Shown piece after piece: positions 1 to 6,753 of a stretch of 14,059 nucleotides of DNA. The notes under the pieces were generated by a model. It worked only from the letters and a program-made list of their open reading frames with translations, ran no database searches and had not been told where the DNA came from. Location of the stretch: positions 1 through 14,059 of the forward strand of contig CAKSGI010000033.1 of NCBI GenBank assembly GCA_934454005.1, written 5' to 3'. Source of the stretch: an uncultured Eubacteriales bacterium (GTDB lineage: Bacteria > Bacillota_A > Clostridia > Oscillospirales > Acutalibacteraceae). The first letter of the stretch is position 1. Every line of letters begins with the position of its first letter. The translations under genes and the position numbers were made by a program.

Positions 1-2
1 CA

Positions 3-498
3 GTTAGTATGAATGTTAAACATTCTATAGAATATTTATTGGATAAAGGTGCAAAAATTGATGACCATATATTATCCATTGCTGTGATTAAGAAACATGA
101 GCATGAAGATGGAAAAAACGAAAGAGATATTGTAGCACTATTATTGGATCGGGGTGCAGAAATTAGTGCTGGTGTATTTAGACAAGCATTATGTTCAGGC
201 AGTAGAGAAGTTGTAGAGCTATTATTAGATAGAGGTACAGAAGTTTCTGACAGTGATTTAGAAATTGCTGCAGAATGCAGTAATAAAAGCGTTGTAGAAT
301 TGTTATTAGACAAAGGAGCAAGAATTAGTGATACTACACTGATGGCTGCAGTAAATGGAGGTAACAACGACATTATAAAACTTTTATTGAATAAAGGTGC
401 AAAAATTAATGAAGATGTACTGTGTCTTGCGTTGAGTTTAAAGTTTAAATAATACAGATGTCACAGAGTTGTTATTAAATCGAAGTACAGATATTTAA
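3..498 (+). pseudogene. Ankyrin-repeat protein, 3' part, broken by a frameshift
   Basis: This is the C-terminal part of an ankyrin-repeat protein. The frame is open to the left window edge and the first visible residues are the second helix of a repeat, so the true start probably lies outside; the ATG at 9 has no visible ribosome binding site. Four to five repeats follow with a conserved second helix of the form VVELLLDRGAEIS. The frame stops at 450-452, but the directly repeated AGTTTAA at 435-441 and 442-448 explains this. Removing one copy joins the frame to the sequence up to the TAA at 496-498, and the last repeat (VLCLALSLNNTD then VTELLLNRSTDI) then has exactly the 24-residue spacing of the one before it. 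A further scrap like KLLNKA lies at 501-518. Ankyrin proteins bind other proteins; the partner here is unknown. Confidence 0.8.
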
Positions 499-529
499 AT
501 AAATTATTGAATAAAGCGCGGTACTATGA

Positions 530-757
530 TATAAAAGTGGACATAAAAAGTTGAACAGCCAGCAATACTTAATCCATTATGCAGTATTACAGCTTTGCAA
601 TACTCTGAAGTTTTCAATGAGTACCTATTACAAAGCGCTGGTTTGTGTACCCTCAAACCGGTAGAAAGAATATGAAGAATTCAGCCAGAAAGTAAAGAAA
701 GTCTATAAAGACTCAAAGCAACGGTATGGATTGGTTAAAAATATGCCGTATCCTTAA
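530..757 (+). pseudogene. Relic of IS3-family transposase OrfB
   Basis: One plus-strand frame reads LCNTLKFSMSTYYKAL, then after an in-frame TAG at 662-664 KEYEEFSQKVKKVYKDSKQR and YG, and ends at the TAA at 755-757. This matches the N-terminal part of IS3-family OrfB: the (V/M)SxSTYYK helix followed by the HTH_21-type segment with EESKxRYG. The DDE catalytic region and OrfA are absent, and the similarity fades after RYG, so only a dead fragment of about 75 codons remains. The sequence just upstream (536-556) resembles the AAAAAGTTGGACA-like ends of IS3 elements, but no matching right end or target duplication is visible. The fragment sits directly behind the decayed ankyrin gene, which it may have interrupted. 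The family call rests on motif memory, not a search. Confidence 0.6.
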
Positions 758-890
758 TGGAAACGGGGAATGTCCAAAGTGAATATTTTGTGATGTAATA
801 TGGAGCTATGAGAAAGATAACAATAGAGGCATGGAAGAAGCGCTCGAAATGTTGAAAAATAGAGAACCAGATCAAAGCGCAGCATAATAT

Positions 891-1160
891 GTGTCGTGGA
901 GTCAACGACGTAAGTGTAAGGAGTGCAGCATATATTACACCATAAATCCGAAACAGCATGAGTACCCAGAAGAAATCAGAAAATTAACAATAGGTAATCG
1001 AGTTCGGTTTTTTATACCATTTGATTATTCTGCTATTTTGCCAATTGTATTTTATTTTTTGGATGTTTATCAAACGGATATTTATTTGCTTGGATGTGTT
1101 TTTATGACGTTTTTAGTAATTGCAGCAATACTTTTGCTTTTGGAAAAATTTGAAATGTAA
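891..1160 (+). pseudogene. Small ORF: transposase-like zinc-ribbon piece joined to two membrane segments
   Basis: This 89-codon frame has only a GTG start and no clear ribosome binding site. Residues 6-30 (RRKCKECSIYYTINPKQHEY, then PEEIRKL) resemble the zinc-ribbon and helix-turn-helix junction of IS1/InsA-type transposases, in which the CxxC pair is followed by YT-NPK and a PEEI helix. The upstream partner CxxC is missing. From about residue 40 the protein changes character and has two hydrophobic stretches (about 46-60 and 64-84) that would span a membrane. In the same frame upstream, TAA at 885-887 and TGA at 780-782 separate short open stretches. The mixture suggests a chance fusion of a transposon fragment to the 3' end of a membrane-protein gene. 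It may not be expressed. The ORF antisense to its start (735-959) looks less coding-like. Confidence 0.4.
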
Positions 1161-1359
1161 AAAAGAAGAACAGAGTAGTGCAAATTATTGTAAAAATAAA
1201 TTTATCGCATTATAAACTATTGTCAAAAATATAATATATGCAATAATACATCAGATTTTATTATCAAAAACGCACAATAAAATCCATGGTTGCATATATT
1301 TACACGGAAAGTAAAGTAGCGTGCATTGTATTAATACATGAGTTATTAGACAATTAAGA

Positions 1360-1394
1360 GTTTCGATACGCGTTTAGCGTTCGAACCTTTTTTC
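1360..1394 (+). terminator. Rho-independent terminator-like hairpin
   Basis: TTCGATACGC, then the loop GTTTA, then GCGTTCGAA form a stem of nine pairs with one bulged T, followed by CC and six T residues. The orientation fits transcription on the plus strand, away from the ankyrin and transposon remains. The nearest plus-strand frame ends 200 bases upstream, so this may be the terminator of a gene since lost. Confidence 0.6.
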
Positions 1395-1632
1395 ATTTAT
1401 TCTCATATCGCAATCTTCAAGTTTCCTGTGATTTTCTACAATAGATAATACCTGAATGCAATTCACGTTTAATGATAAAAACGAGTGATTCTCTTTTGAA
1501 CTCACGCTTTAAATTTTCGGATTTTTTTATAATTTTTTGTACCAGACTAAAAACTTAATATGTATTGTAAACCTACAGATTTGACTATAACATTTTAGAT
1601 TGAGAACTTGCTTTTATAAATGTGAGATAGAT

Positions 1633-1740
1633 ATGAAAGTTTTTGAATTTGAAGCGAGTATAGACGACGATGACTTTAATACAGTTTTTTCACTAAGCGA
1701 TGAAGGAAAGCCGGATAGAAAACAAATAGCTTTTTTGTAA
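1633..1740 (+). CDS. Doubtful 35-residue ORF
   Basis: The frame begins with ATG and encodes a short acidic peptide (MKVFEFEASIDDDDF then NTVFSLSDEGKPDRK) ending at a TAA. The composition looks more protein-like than most of the surrounding AT-rich DNA, and the phrase SDEGKPDRK reads like the start of a globular domain. It could be the surviving 5' end of a larger lost gene. The upstream GAGATAG is a poor ribosome binding site, no promoter is visible, and the family is not recognised. Chance is a serious alternative. Confidence 0.22.
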   Translation: MKVFEFEASIDDDDFNTVFSLSDEGKPDRKQIAFL

Positions 1741-1796
1741 TTAGAAAGTCTTTATGTAATCCCATTTATTGTCTACTGTTACAATTTACCAACACG

Positions 1797-1846
1797 CAAA
1801 ACAAAAGGCCTCATATAGTAGATATCTTAATTCTACCATAGTAGGC
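1797..1846 (-). terminator. Terminator of the polysaccharide operon
   Basis: On the minus strand, GCCTACTATGGTAG (1846-1833), an 11-base loop and CTACTATATGAGGC (1821-1808) form a 14-position stem with two mismatches and one G-T pair, followed by CTTTTGTTTT. It lies about 70 bases downstream of the rmlC stop, the expected place for the end of the long minus-strand transcript. Confidence 0.7.
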
Positions 1847-1916
1847 TCTTTCTATTTTTAACCTCTTATAAAATCCTGTTCAAAAAGCAAATATCTCATT
1901 TGTATTATATAGGTAT

Positions 1917-2462
1917 TTATAAATCTTTAAGGTTTAAATTCCTTTTATCCTTTTCACTTAAAATTACATCCATATTTTCCTGTATTGGCCAATTAATTCC
2001 TATATCCGGATCATTCCACATAACGCCACCTTCATCGCTAGGGTCATAAAACCTTGTACATTTATATACAAATTCGGCAGTTTCAGAAAGTACCAAAAAT
2101 CCATGCGCAAAACCTTCAGGAATATAAAATTGTTTTTTATTTTCAGCGTTTAAAGTAACTCCAACCCATTTACCAAATGTTTTACTTTCTTTTCTTATAT
2201 CTACTGCAACATCAAAAACTTCTCCGCTTATAACCCGGACAAATTTGCCTTGCGGATTATTTTTTTGGAAATGAAGCCCTCTCAATACTCCTCTTTTAGA
2301 TTTTGATTGATTATCTTGCACAAATTTCATTGAAAGTCCAGCATCTTTAAAATCATTGTAATTATATGTTTCCATAAAGTAACCTCTATTATCTCCAAAT
2401 AAAGTTGGTTCTATAATAGTTACTCCTTCTATTTCTGTTTTAATATAATTAAATTTACCCAT
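1917..2462 (-). CDS. rmlC: dTDP-4-dehydrorhamnose 3,5-epimerase
   Basis: This cytosolic enzyme converts dTDP-4-keto-6-deoxy-D-glucose to dTDP-4-keto-L-rhamnose, the third step of dTDP-L-rhamnose synthesis. Its 181 residues match the usual RmlC length and show the cupin-family signature: RGVLRGLHFQ with the catalytic His64, FYIPEGFAHGFLVL with His120, Tyr133 in FVYKCTRFYDPSDEGG, and Asp172, which should correspond to the Asp partner of the catalytic His (numbering from family memory). The ATG is preceded by GAGGGG at good spacing. It is the last gene of the operon, separated from rmlB by a 76-bp gap with a hairpin, and followed by a terminator. Presence of all four rml genes supports the assignment. 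Confidence 0.96.
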   Translation of the reverse strand: MGKFNYIKTEIEGVTIIEPTLFGDNRGYFMETYNYNDFKDAGLSMKFVQDNQSKSKRGVLRGLHFQKNNPQGKFVRVISGEVFDVAVDIRKESKTFGKWVGVTLNAENKKQFYIPEGFAHGFLVLSETAEFVYKCTRFYDPSDEGGVMWNDPDIGINWPIQENMDVILSEKDKRNLNLKDL

Positions 2463-2484
2463 ACTAATTCCCCTCTATAAGTTT

Positions 2485-2520
2485 ATAAAAAGCAGTATCT
2501 ATAAATAACACTGCTTCTTT
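2485..2520 (-). terminator. Hairpin between rmlB and rmlC, possible partial terminator
   Basis: AAGCAGT (2490-2496) and ACTGCTT (2510-2516) pair around a 13-base loop. On the minus strand the stem is followed by TTTATAAAC, so with the stem's own final T residues a run of five T follows the GC part. It could lower or stabilise transcription into rmlC. On the plus strand it is also followed by CTTTTT, so it may act in both directions, although no plus-strand gene precedes it. Confidence 0.45.
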
Positions 2521-2538
2521 TTATAATACTTTAGTATT

Positions 2539-3597
2539 TTATCTATTTGAATACATTGACTTATAATACTCTTGATAGCTCCCACTTGTAATATTTTTCA
2601 TCCAATCCTCATTATCAAGGTACCATTTAATGGTTTTCTTTATTCCAACTTCGAAAGTTGTTTCCGGATACCAACCAAGATCATTTTTTATTTTTTGCGG
2701 ATCTATACCATATCGTCTGTCGTGACCTTTTCTGTCTTTTACATATTTTATCAAATTTTCGGATACTTCACTATCTATGTTTGATTTTACATAGTCTATT
2801 ATAGTTTTTACAATTGTTATATTCGGCCTCTCGTTGTGACCTCCTATGTTATAAATTTCGCCAAGTTTACCACTATTTATAACCATATCTATCGCTTTGC
2901 AATGATCTTCTACATATAGCCAATCTCTAACTTGCATACCATCCCCATATATAGGTAAGTCTTTATGAGAAAGTACGTTATTTATCATAAGTGGAATCAA
3001 TTTTTCCGGAAATTGATACGGGCCGTAATTGTTTGAGCAACGGGTAATATTGATAGGCATTTTATAAGAGTCACTATATGATTTTGTAAACAAATCGGCA
3101 GATGCTTTACTCGATGAATATGGACTATGAGGATCTAGTGGTGTTTTTTCAGTAAAAAAACCTGTTTGCCCTAGTGATCCATATACTTCGTCTGTTGAGA
3201 CTTGTAAGTATTTTACACCTTTTTTATACTTGTCTTCTCCAACTTGCCAATTTTCTTTAGCAATATTTAGTAAATTAACAGTACCTAAAACATTGGTTTT
3301 TACAAAGATATCAGGGTTACTTATTGATCTATCGACATGGCTTTCTGCTGCGAAGTTTACAACATAGTCAATTTCATTTTTACTAAAGATCTTAGTTATA
3401 GCTTCTTTATCGCAAATATCGGCTTGAACAAAACAATAATTTGGGTTATTCGCTATATCTTTTAAATTTACTAAATTTCCGGCATACGTCAGTTTATCAA
3501 CATTAATAATTTTAATATTATCATATTTATTAAGCATATATATAATAAAATTAGAACCTATAAATCCTGCTCCGCCTGTTACTAGATATGTTTTCAT
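2539..3597 (-). CDS. rmlB: dTDP-glucose 4,6-dehydratase
   Basis: This is an extended short-chain dehydrogenase that uses tightly bound NAD to convert dTDP-glucose to dTDP-4-keto-6-deoxy-D-glucose, the second step of the rhamnose pathway. Its 352 residues are the normal length. Visible motifs are the nucleotide-binding GGAGFIGSN at 8-16, NFAAESHVDRS at 81-91, the catalytic STDEVYG with Asp136 and Glu137, and the YxxxK pair Tyr160 and Lys164 in SPYSSSKASAD. The substrate-binding stretch NNYGPYQFPEKLIPLMI is intact. The start codon overlaps the rmlD stop by four bases (ATGA), indicating translational coupling. No damage is seen. Confidence 0.97.
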   Translation of the reverse strand: MKTYLVTGGAGFIGSNFIIYMLNKYDNIKIINVDKLTYAGNLVNLKDIANNPNYCFVQADICDKEAITKIFSKNEIDYVVNFAAESHVDRSISNPDIFVKTNVLGTVNLLNIAKENWQVGEDKYKKGVKYLQVSTDEVYGSLGQTGFFTEKTPLDPHSPYSSSKASADLFTKSYSDSYKMPINITRCSNNYGPYQFPEKLIPLMINNVLSHKDLPIYGDGMQVRDWLYVEDHCKAIDMVINSGKLGEIYNIGGHNERPNITIVKTIIDYVKSNIDSEVSENLIKYVKDRKGHDRRYGIDPQKIKNDLGWYPETTFEVGIKKTIKWYLDNEDWMKNITSGSYQEYYKSMYSNR

Positions 3598-4487
3598 ATT
3601 CTATTAACTCCCTCATAATTTTTTATAAAATTCTTTAGGGCATCCTGCCAAAATCTCATTTTATCCCCAATTGTGTTTTTTAACATCATGTTATTAAGTG
3701 AAGAATATGACGGCCTTTTAGCAGGTCTCGGAAACTCTTCTGTTGTGCACGGCATAACTTCACAATTTATATTTGAATATTCAACAATTTTACAAGCAAA
3801 ATCATACCAACTGCATTCTCCATTGCCCGTACAGTGATATATTCCATATTCATTAGAATCAACAAGTTTTAATATATGATAGGCAAGGTCATTAGCATTT
3901 GTAGGATTACCCCTTTGGTCATTAACTACCTTTATACTTTCCCTTTGTTCGGCAAGATTCATAATTGTTTTAACAAAATTATTACCCTCATATCCATAAA
4001 GCCAAGATGTGCGAACTATAAAATACTTACTGCAAAACTCTTTTACATATTGCTCTCCTAAGTACTTTGTCTTACCATAAATACTTTGTGGATTACAGAT
4101 ATCATACTCACAATACGGCTCATTTCCATCACCACTAAATACATAGTCAGTGGATATATGAATAAGTTTTGTATTAACCTTTTGAGCTGCAATTGCTAAA
4201 TTTCTAGGCCCTAAAGAGTTAACATTAAAAGCTGTATCCTTATCAGTTTCACATAAGTCAACATTTGTAAATGCTGAACAGTTTATAATAACCTGAGGTC
4301 TTTCATTTTCAACAAACGATAAGACATCATTTATATTTGTAATGTCCAAATTATCTACATCAGTATTTATTATATCTGCATTCTTTAATGTACAGGGTAT
4401 TTCTCCAATTTCAGCAAATCCTGTATTTAATATTCTAGTAAGTTCTTTTCCTAATTGACCATTTGCTCCTGAAATAAGTATCCTCAT
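3594..4487 (-). CDS. rmlD: dTDP-4-dehydrorhamnose reductase
   Basis: This reductase uses NAD(P)H for the last step, making dTDP-L-rhamnose from the 4-keto intermediate. With the start at 4487 it is 297 residues, near the family norm. Motifs: GANGQLG at 7-13, STDYVFSGDG at 112-121, the YxxxK pair Tyr137 and Lys141 in IYGKTKYLGE, and the family-typical C-terminal RPAKRPSYSSLNN at 254-266. A GTG three codons upstream would give a 300-residue version. However, the AGAAGG site at 4496-4501 overlaps that GTG and sits eight bases from the ATG at 4487, and the protein then begins directly with the nucleotide-binding strand (MRILISG). The 3' end overlaps rmlB by four bases. Confidence 0.96.
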   Translation of the reverse strand: MRILISGANGQLGKELTRILNTGFAEIGEIPCTLKNADIINTDVDNLDITNINDVLSFVENERPQVIINCSAFTNVDLCETDKDTAFNVNSLGPRNLAIAAQKVNTKLIHISTDYVFSGDGNEPYCEYDICNPQSIYGKTKYLGEQYVKEFCSKYFIVRTSWLYGYEGNNFVKTIMNLAEQRESIKVVNDQRGNPTNANDLAYHILKLVDSNEYGIYHCTGNGECSWYDFACKIVEYSNINCEVMPCTTEEFPRPAKRPSYSSLNNMMLKNTIGDKMRFWQDALKNFIKNYEGVNRI

Positions 4488-4495
4488 ATCTAACA

Positions 4496-4501
4496 CCTTC
4501 T
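4496..4501 (-). promoter_or_regulatory. Ribosome binding site that fixes the rmlD start
   Basis: AGAAGG on the minus strand overlaps the rmlA stop codon and lies eight bases before the ATG at 4487. It overlaps the alternative GTG at 4496, so that codon cannot be served by it. Confidence 0.7.
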
Positions 4502-5369
4502 AATTAAGTTCAGCTATTTTATAAAGATATTCTCCATAATCAGTTTTCTCAAATCTTTTTGCCTGAATAAGAAGTTGTTCTTTATCTATAAATCCATTAT
4601 TATAGGCGATTTCCTCCAGACAGGATATATAAAGCCCCTGTCTTGTTTGAACAGTTTCAACAAAATTTGCAGCATTTAACATTGCGTTATGTGTCCCCGT
4701 ATCAAGCCACGCCATACCACGGCCAAAAAGTTCCACCTTTAATTGCCCCCTATTTAGGTATTCATTATTCACAGAGGTTATTTCAAGTTCTCCTCTAGCT
4801 GACGGTTTTACTCCCTTAGCTATATCTACCACATTGTTATCATAAAAATATAATCCTGGAACTGCATAATGTGATTTTGGATTCTTAGGTTTTTCCTCAA
4901 TCGACAATACGTTACCATCGCTATCAAAATCGACGACTCCGAAATTTTCAGGATCACTTACATGATATCCAAATATAGTTGCACCAGATTTTCTGGAAAC
5001 AGCACTTTTTAACCTTCCTGTAAATCCGTAACCATAAAAAATATTGTCACCAAGTACAAGTGCAACATTATCATTACCTATGAATTTTTCCCCAATAATG
5101 AATGCTTCCGCTAAACCATTTGGTTTCTCCTGAACCGCATATGATATATTAAGCCCTAAATGGTTACCGTCTTCAAATAACTCTTTAAATCCACTAATAT
5201 CTCTTGGAGTAGATATAATTAAAATATCCCTAATCTCTGCAAGCATCAAAGTAGACATAGGATAATAAATCATCGGCTTATCATAAACTGTTAAAATTTG
5301 TTTTGAACATGCTATTGTCGATGGGTATAATCTTGTACCGGATCCACCGGCCAAAACAATTCCTTTCAT
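4500..5369 (-). CDS. rmlA: Glucose-1-phosphate thymidylyltransferase
   Basis: This enzyme joins glucose-1-phosphate and dTTP to give dTDP-glucose and pyrophosphate, the first step of dTDP-rhamnose synthesis and the usual point of feedback inhibition by the end product. The 289 residues match the short RmlA class. Motifs: the nucleotide-binding GGSGTRLYP at 8-16, [18 protein letters not shown] at 22-39, [10 protein letters not shown] with the metal-binding Asp108, [11 protein letters not shown] at 156-166, GELEIT with Glu194, and MAWLDTGTH with the second Asp223. A GGAG site lies about eight bases before the ATG. It starts 22 bases after the acyltransferase gene and its stop overlaps the rmlD ribosome binding site. 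Confidence 0.97.
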   Translation of the reverse strand: MKGIVLAGGSGTRLYPSTIACSKQILTVYDKPMIYYPMSTLMLAEIRDILIISTPRDISGFKELFEDGNHLGLNISYAVQEKPNGLAEAFIIGEKFIGNDNVALVLGDNIFYGYGFTGRLKSAVSRKSGATIFGYHVSDPENFGVVDFDSDGNVLSIEEKPKNPKSHYAVPGLYFYDNNVVDIAKGVKPSARGELEITSVNNEYLNRGQLKVELFGRGMAWLDTGTHNAMLNAANFVETVQTRQGLYISCLEEIAYNNGFIDKEQLLIQAKRFEKTDYGEYLYKIAELN

Positions 5370-5391
5370 ATCGATTACTCCATTCTTATCG

Positions 5392-6075
5392 TTATCGTTC
5401 TCTTTTCCAGTTAGTCTTATTCTTTATTATATTTGCTGGATTTCCTGCTATTATGCAATTTTCCTCTGAAAACTTACGTGTGAGTAAACTATTCGCACCT
5501 ATAACGCAATTTTTAGGAACAGAAACTCCTTTTAAACAGATTACCTTTGTTCCTACCCATACATGATCAGAAATTACGATGTCTTTAGAATAATTTAATC
5601 TCCTCCCATTTGTATCTATTATAGAATGGCTATCACCTGTTCTAAAGGTAATATCAGAGGAAAACATACAATCGTTTCCAATAATCAATTTAGTAGATTC
5701 TATAGCAGCCAAATGTGTGTTTCCATGAATAGTTGTCCCATTGCCAATTCTAATTTCGTTATTGTCATCTTCAATACACAACATAGTTTGATTGAAATTA
5801 CAATGATTACCGATATTTATAATATTATCGTTACCTCGGATTACTATTTTACAATTTTTTAAACGCGATAAATCTCCTATTATAATCTTATTTCCTTTTC
5901 CATATATAAAAATTTTCAGATTGCTAAACAAACATATTCCATAGTTTAAGTAATTATCTTTGTTTAAAAACAATTTATTTTTAATTAATATAAAATTATA
6001 TATATGATTTAAAAATCTGTATAAACCAGCAAGCCTCGATCTAGGTAAAGCTTTAATATATTGTTTTAAAGACAT
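5392..6075 (-). CDS. Hexapeptide-repeat acyltransferase (probable O-acetyltransferase)
   Basis: This is a left-handed beta-helix acyltransferase of the WbbJ/maltose-acetyltransferase type, probably transferring an acetyl group from acetyl-CoA to a sugar of the repeat unit in the cytoplasm. Imperfect I-G-x4 hexapeptide turns run from about residue 60 to 135. GDSHSI at 147-152 carries the likely catalytic His150, and the standard C-terminal coil [20 protein letters not shown] followed by VIGANSLLT and AGNPANII is complete. The first 45 residues are basic and hydrophobic and outside the repeat, perhaps a membrane- or partner-contacting extension. AGGTG lies seven bases before the ATG. The acceptor sugar and acyl group cannot be read from the sequence. 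Its position beside the rml genes makes rhamnose or the putative ulosonic acid reasonable guesses. Confidence 0.85.
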   Translation of the reverse strand: MSLKQYIKALPRSRLAGLYRFLNHIYNFILIKNKLFLNKDNYLNYGICLFSNLKIFIYGKGNKIIIGDLSRLKNCKIVIRGNDNIINIGNHCNFNQTMLCIEDDNNEIRIGNGTTIHGNTHLAAIESTKLIIGNDCMFSSDITFRTGDSHSIIDTNGRRLNYSKDIVISDHVWVGTKVICLKGVSVPKNCVIGANSLLTRKFSEENCIIAGNPANIIKNKTNWKRER

Positions 6076-6092
6076 AATTATACACCTGACTC

Positions 6093-6749
6093 CTAATTAT
6101 TTTTCAACAATAGTTCACCTAACTCTTCTATCGTATCTGCTGCCCCAATATTTTTATATTCTTTAACATCGTCTTTAGACTTAAATCCAAATCCATAAGT
6201 AACACCTATAAAATCACATCCGATTTGTTCTGAGCCAATAGCATCCAATTTTGTATCTCCAATCATCACAGCTTCATCAGGAGATACTTTTAAATCCTCA
6301 ATACATTTTTTTATAAGGTCGGATTTTTTTAATTTATTATCCGGATCTGCCCCATAAGCTACATCATAATAATCATTAAATTTAAAATGGTCTAGTAATG
6401 GAATCGCATTTAAGTGCTTCTTATAAGTTGCAATAGCTATCTTTAAATTATACTTTTTTAATAACTTTAAAAAATCATATATACCTGCATATGGCAATGC
6501 CTTTAATAGATCATAGTCATTATATCTTTTTCTATAGATCTCTATAACTTTATGTAGTTCAAATTCGGATAGACTATATGATTTCATAAATGAATCCTCT
6601 ATAGGAGGACCTACAAAGTGTTCCCTATATGGAGAAGATAATCTATCTAATCCCATTTTTGCTACTGCATAGTCTACAGCGGATAAAACTCCCTCTTGAG
6701 TATCCATTAATGTACCATCTAAATCGAATATTACTAATTTATATTGCAA
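6093..6749 (-). CDS. HAD-family phosphatase (Gph-like)
   Basis: This is a haloacid-dehalogenase-superfamily hydrolase resembling phosphoglycolate phosphatase, 218 residues. All four motifs are present: FDLDGTLMDT with nucleophile Asp9 and Asp11, IAIATYKK with Thr108, the Lys in NKLKKSDLI (about 141-142), and MIGDTKLDAIG with Asp165 and Asp169. A helical cap lies between motifs I and II. The start is TTG with AGGAG seven to eight bases upstream, and the gene begins four bases after the aldolase gene, so the two are probably coupled. By analogy with KdsC or NanP, it may dephosphorylate a keto-sugar-acid phosphate made by the neighbouring aldolase; a housekeeping or other sugar-phosphate role is equally allowed by sequence alone. 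Confidence 0.88.
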   Translation of the reverse strand: MQYKLVIFDLDGTLMDTQEGVLSAVDYAVAKMGLDRLSSPYREHFVGPPIEDSFMKSYSLSEFELHKVIEIYRKRYNDYDLLKALPYAGIYDFLKLLKKYNLKIAIATYKKHLNAIPLLDHFKFNDYYDVAYGADPDNKLKKSDLIKKCIEDLKVSPDEAVMIGDTKLDAIGSEQIGCDFIGVTYGFGFKSKDDVKEYKNIGAADTIEELGELLLKNN

Positions 6750-6753
6750 ATTT

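Larger units (their letters stand above)
1161..1796. other. Gene-poor stretch between decayed genes and the operon end
   Basis: No convincing gene is seen on either strand. The stretch holds one plus-strand hairpin with a T-run (1360-1394) and one weak 35-codon ORF (1633-1740). The rest is very AT-rich with scattered stops. A TTGACT at 1581-1586 has no -10 element at proper spacing. No tRNA-like, CRISPR-like or IS-end structure was recognised. Confidence 0.6.

Noticed and set aside
735..959. Minus-strand 74-codon ORF with hydrophobic stretches
   Set aside because: It is antisense to the plus-strand relic region, has no ribosome binding site or family resemblance, and looks like a by-product of AT-rich sequence.
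1581..1620. TTGACT and TATAAA as a promoter for the 35-codon ORF
   Set aside because: The spacing is 28 bases and no better -10 element lies at 16-18 bases.
4488..4496. GTG at 4496 as the rmlD start
   Set aside because: The only ribosome binding site overlaps it, while spacing to the ATG at 4487 is normal and the family begins at that methionine.
2572..5862. Plus-strand ORFs of 61-87 codons at 2572, 3876, 5303 and 5626
   Set aside because: They lie antisense inside well-supported rml and acyltransferase genes and show no protein family features.
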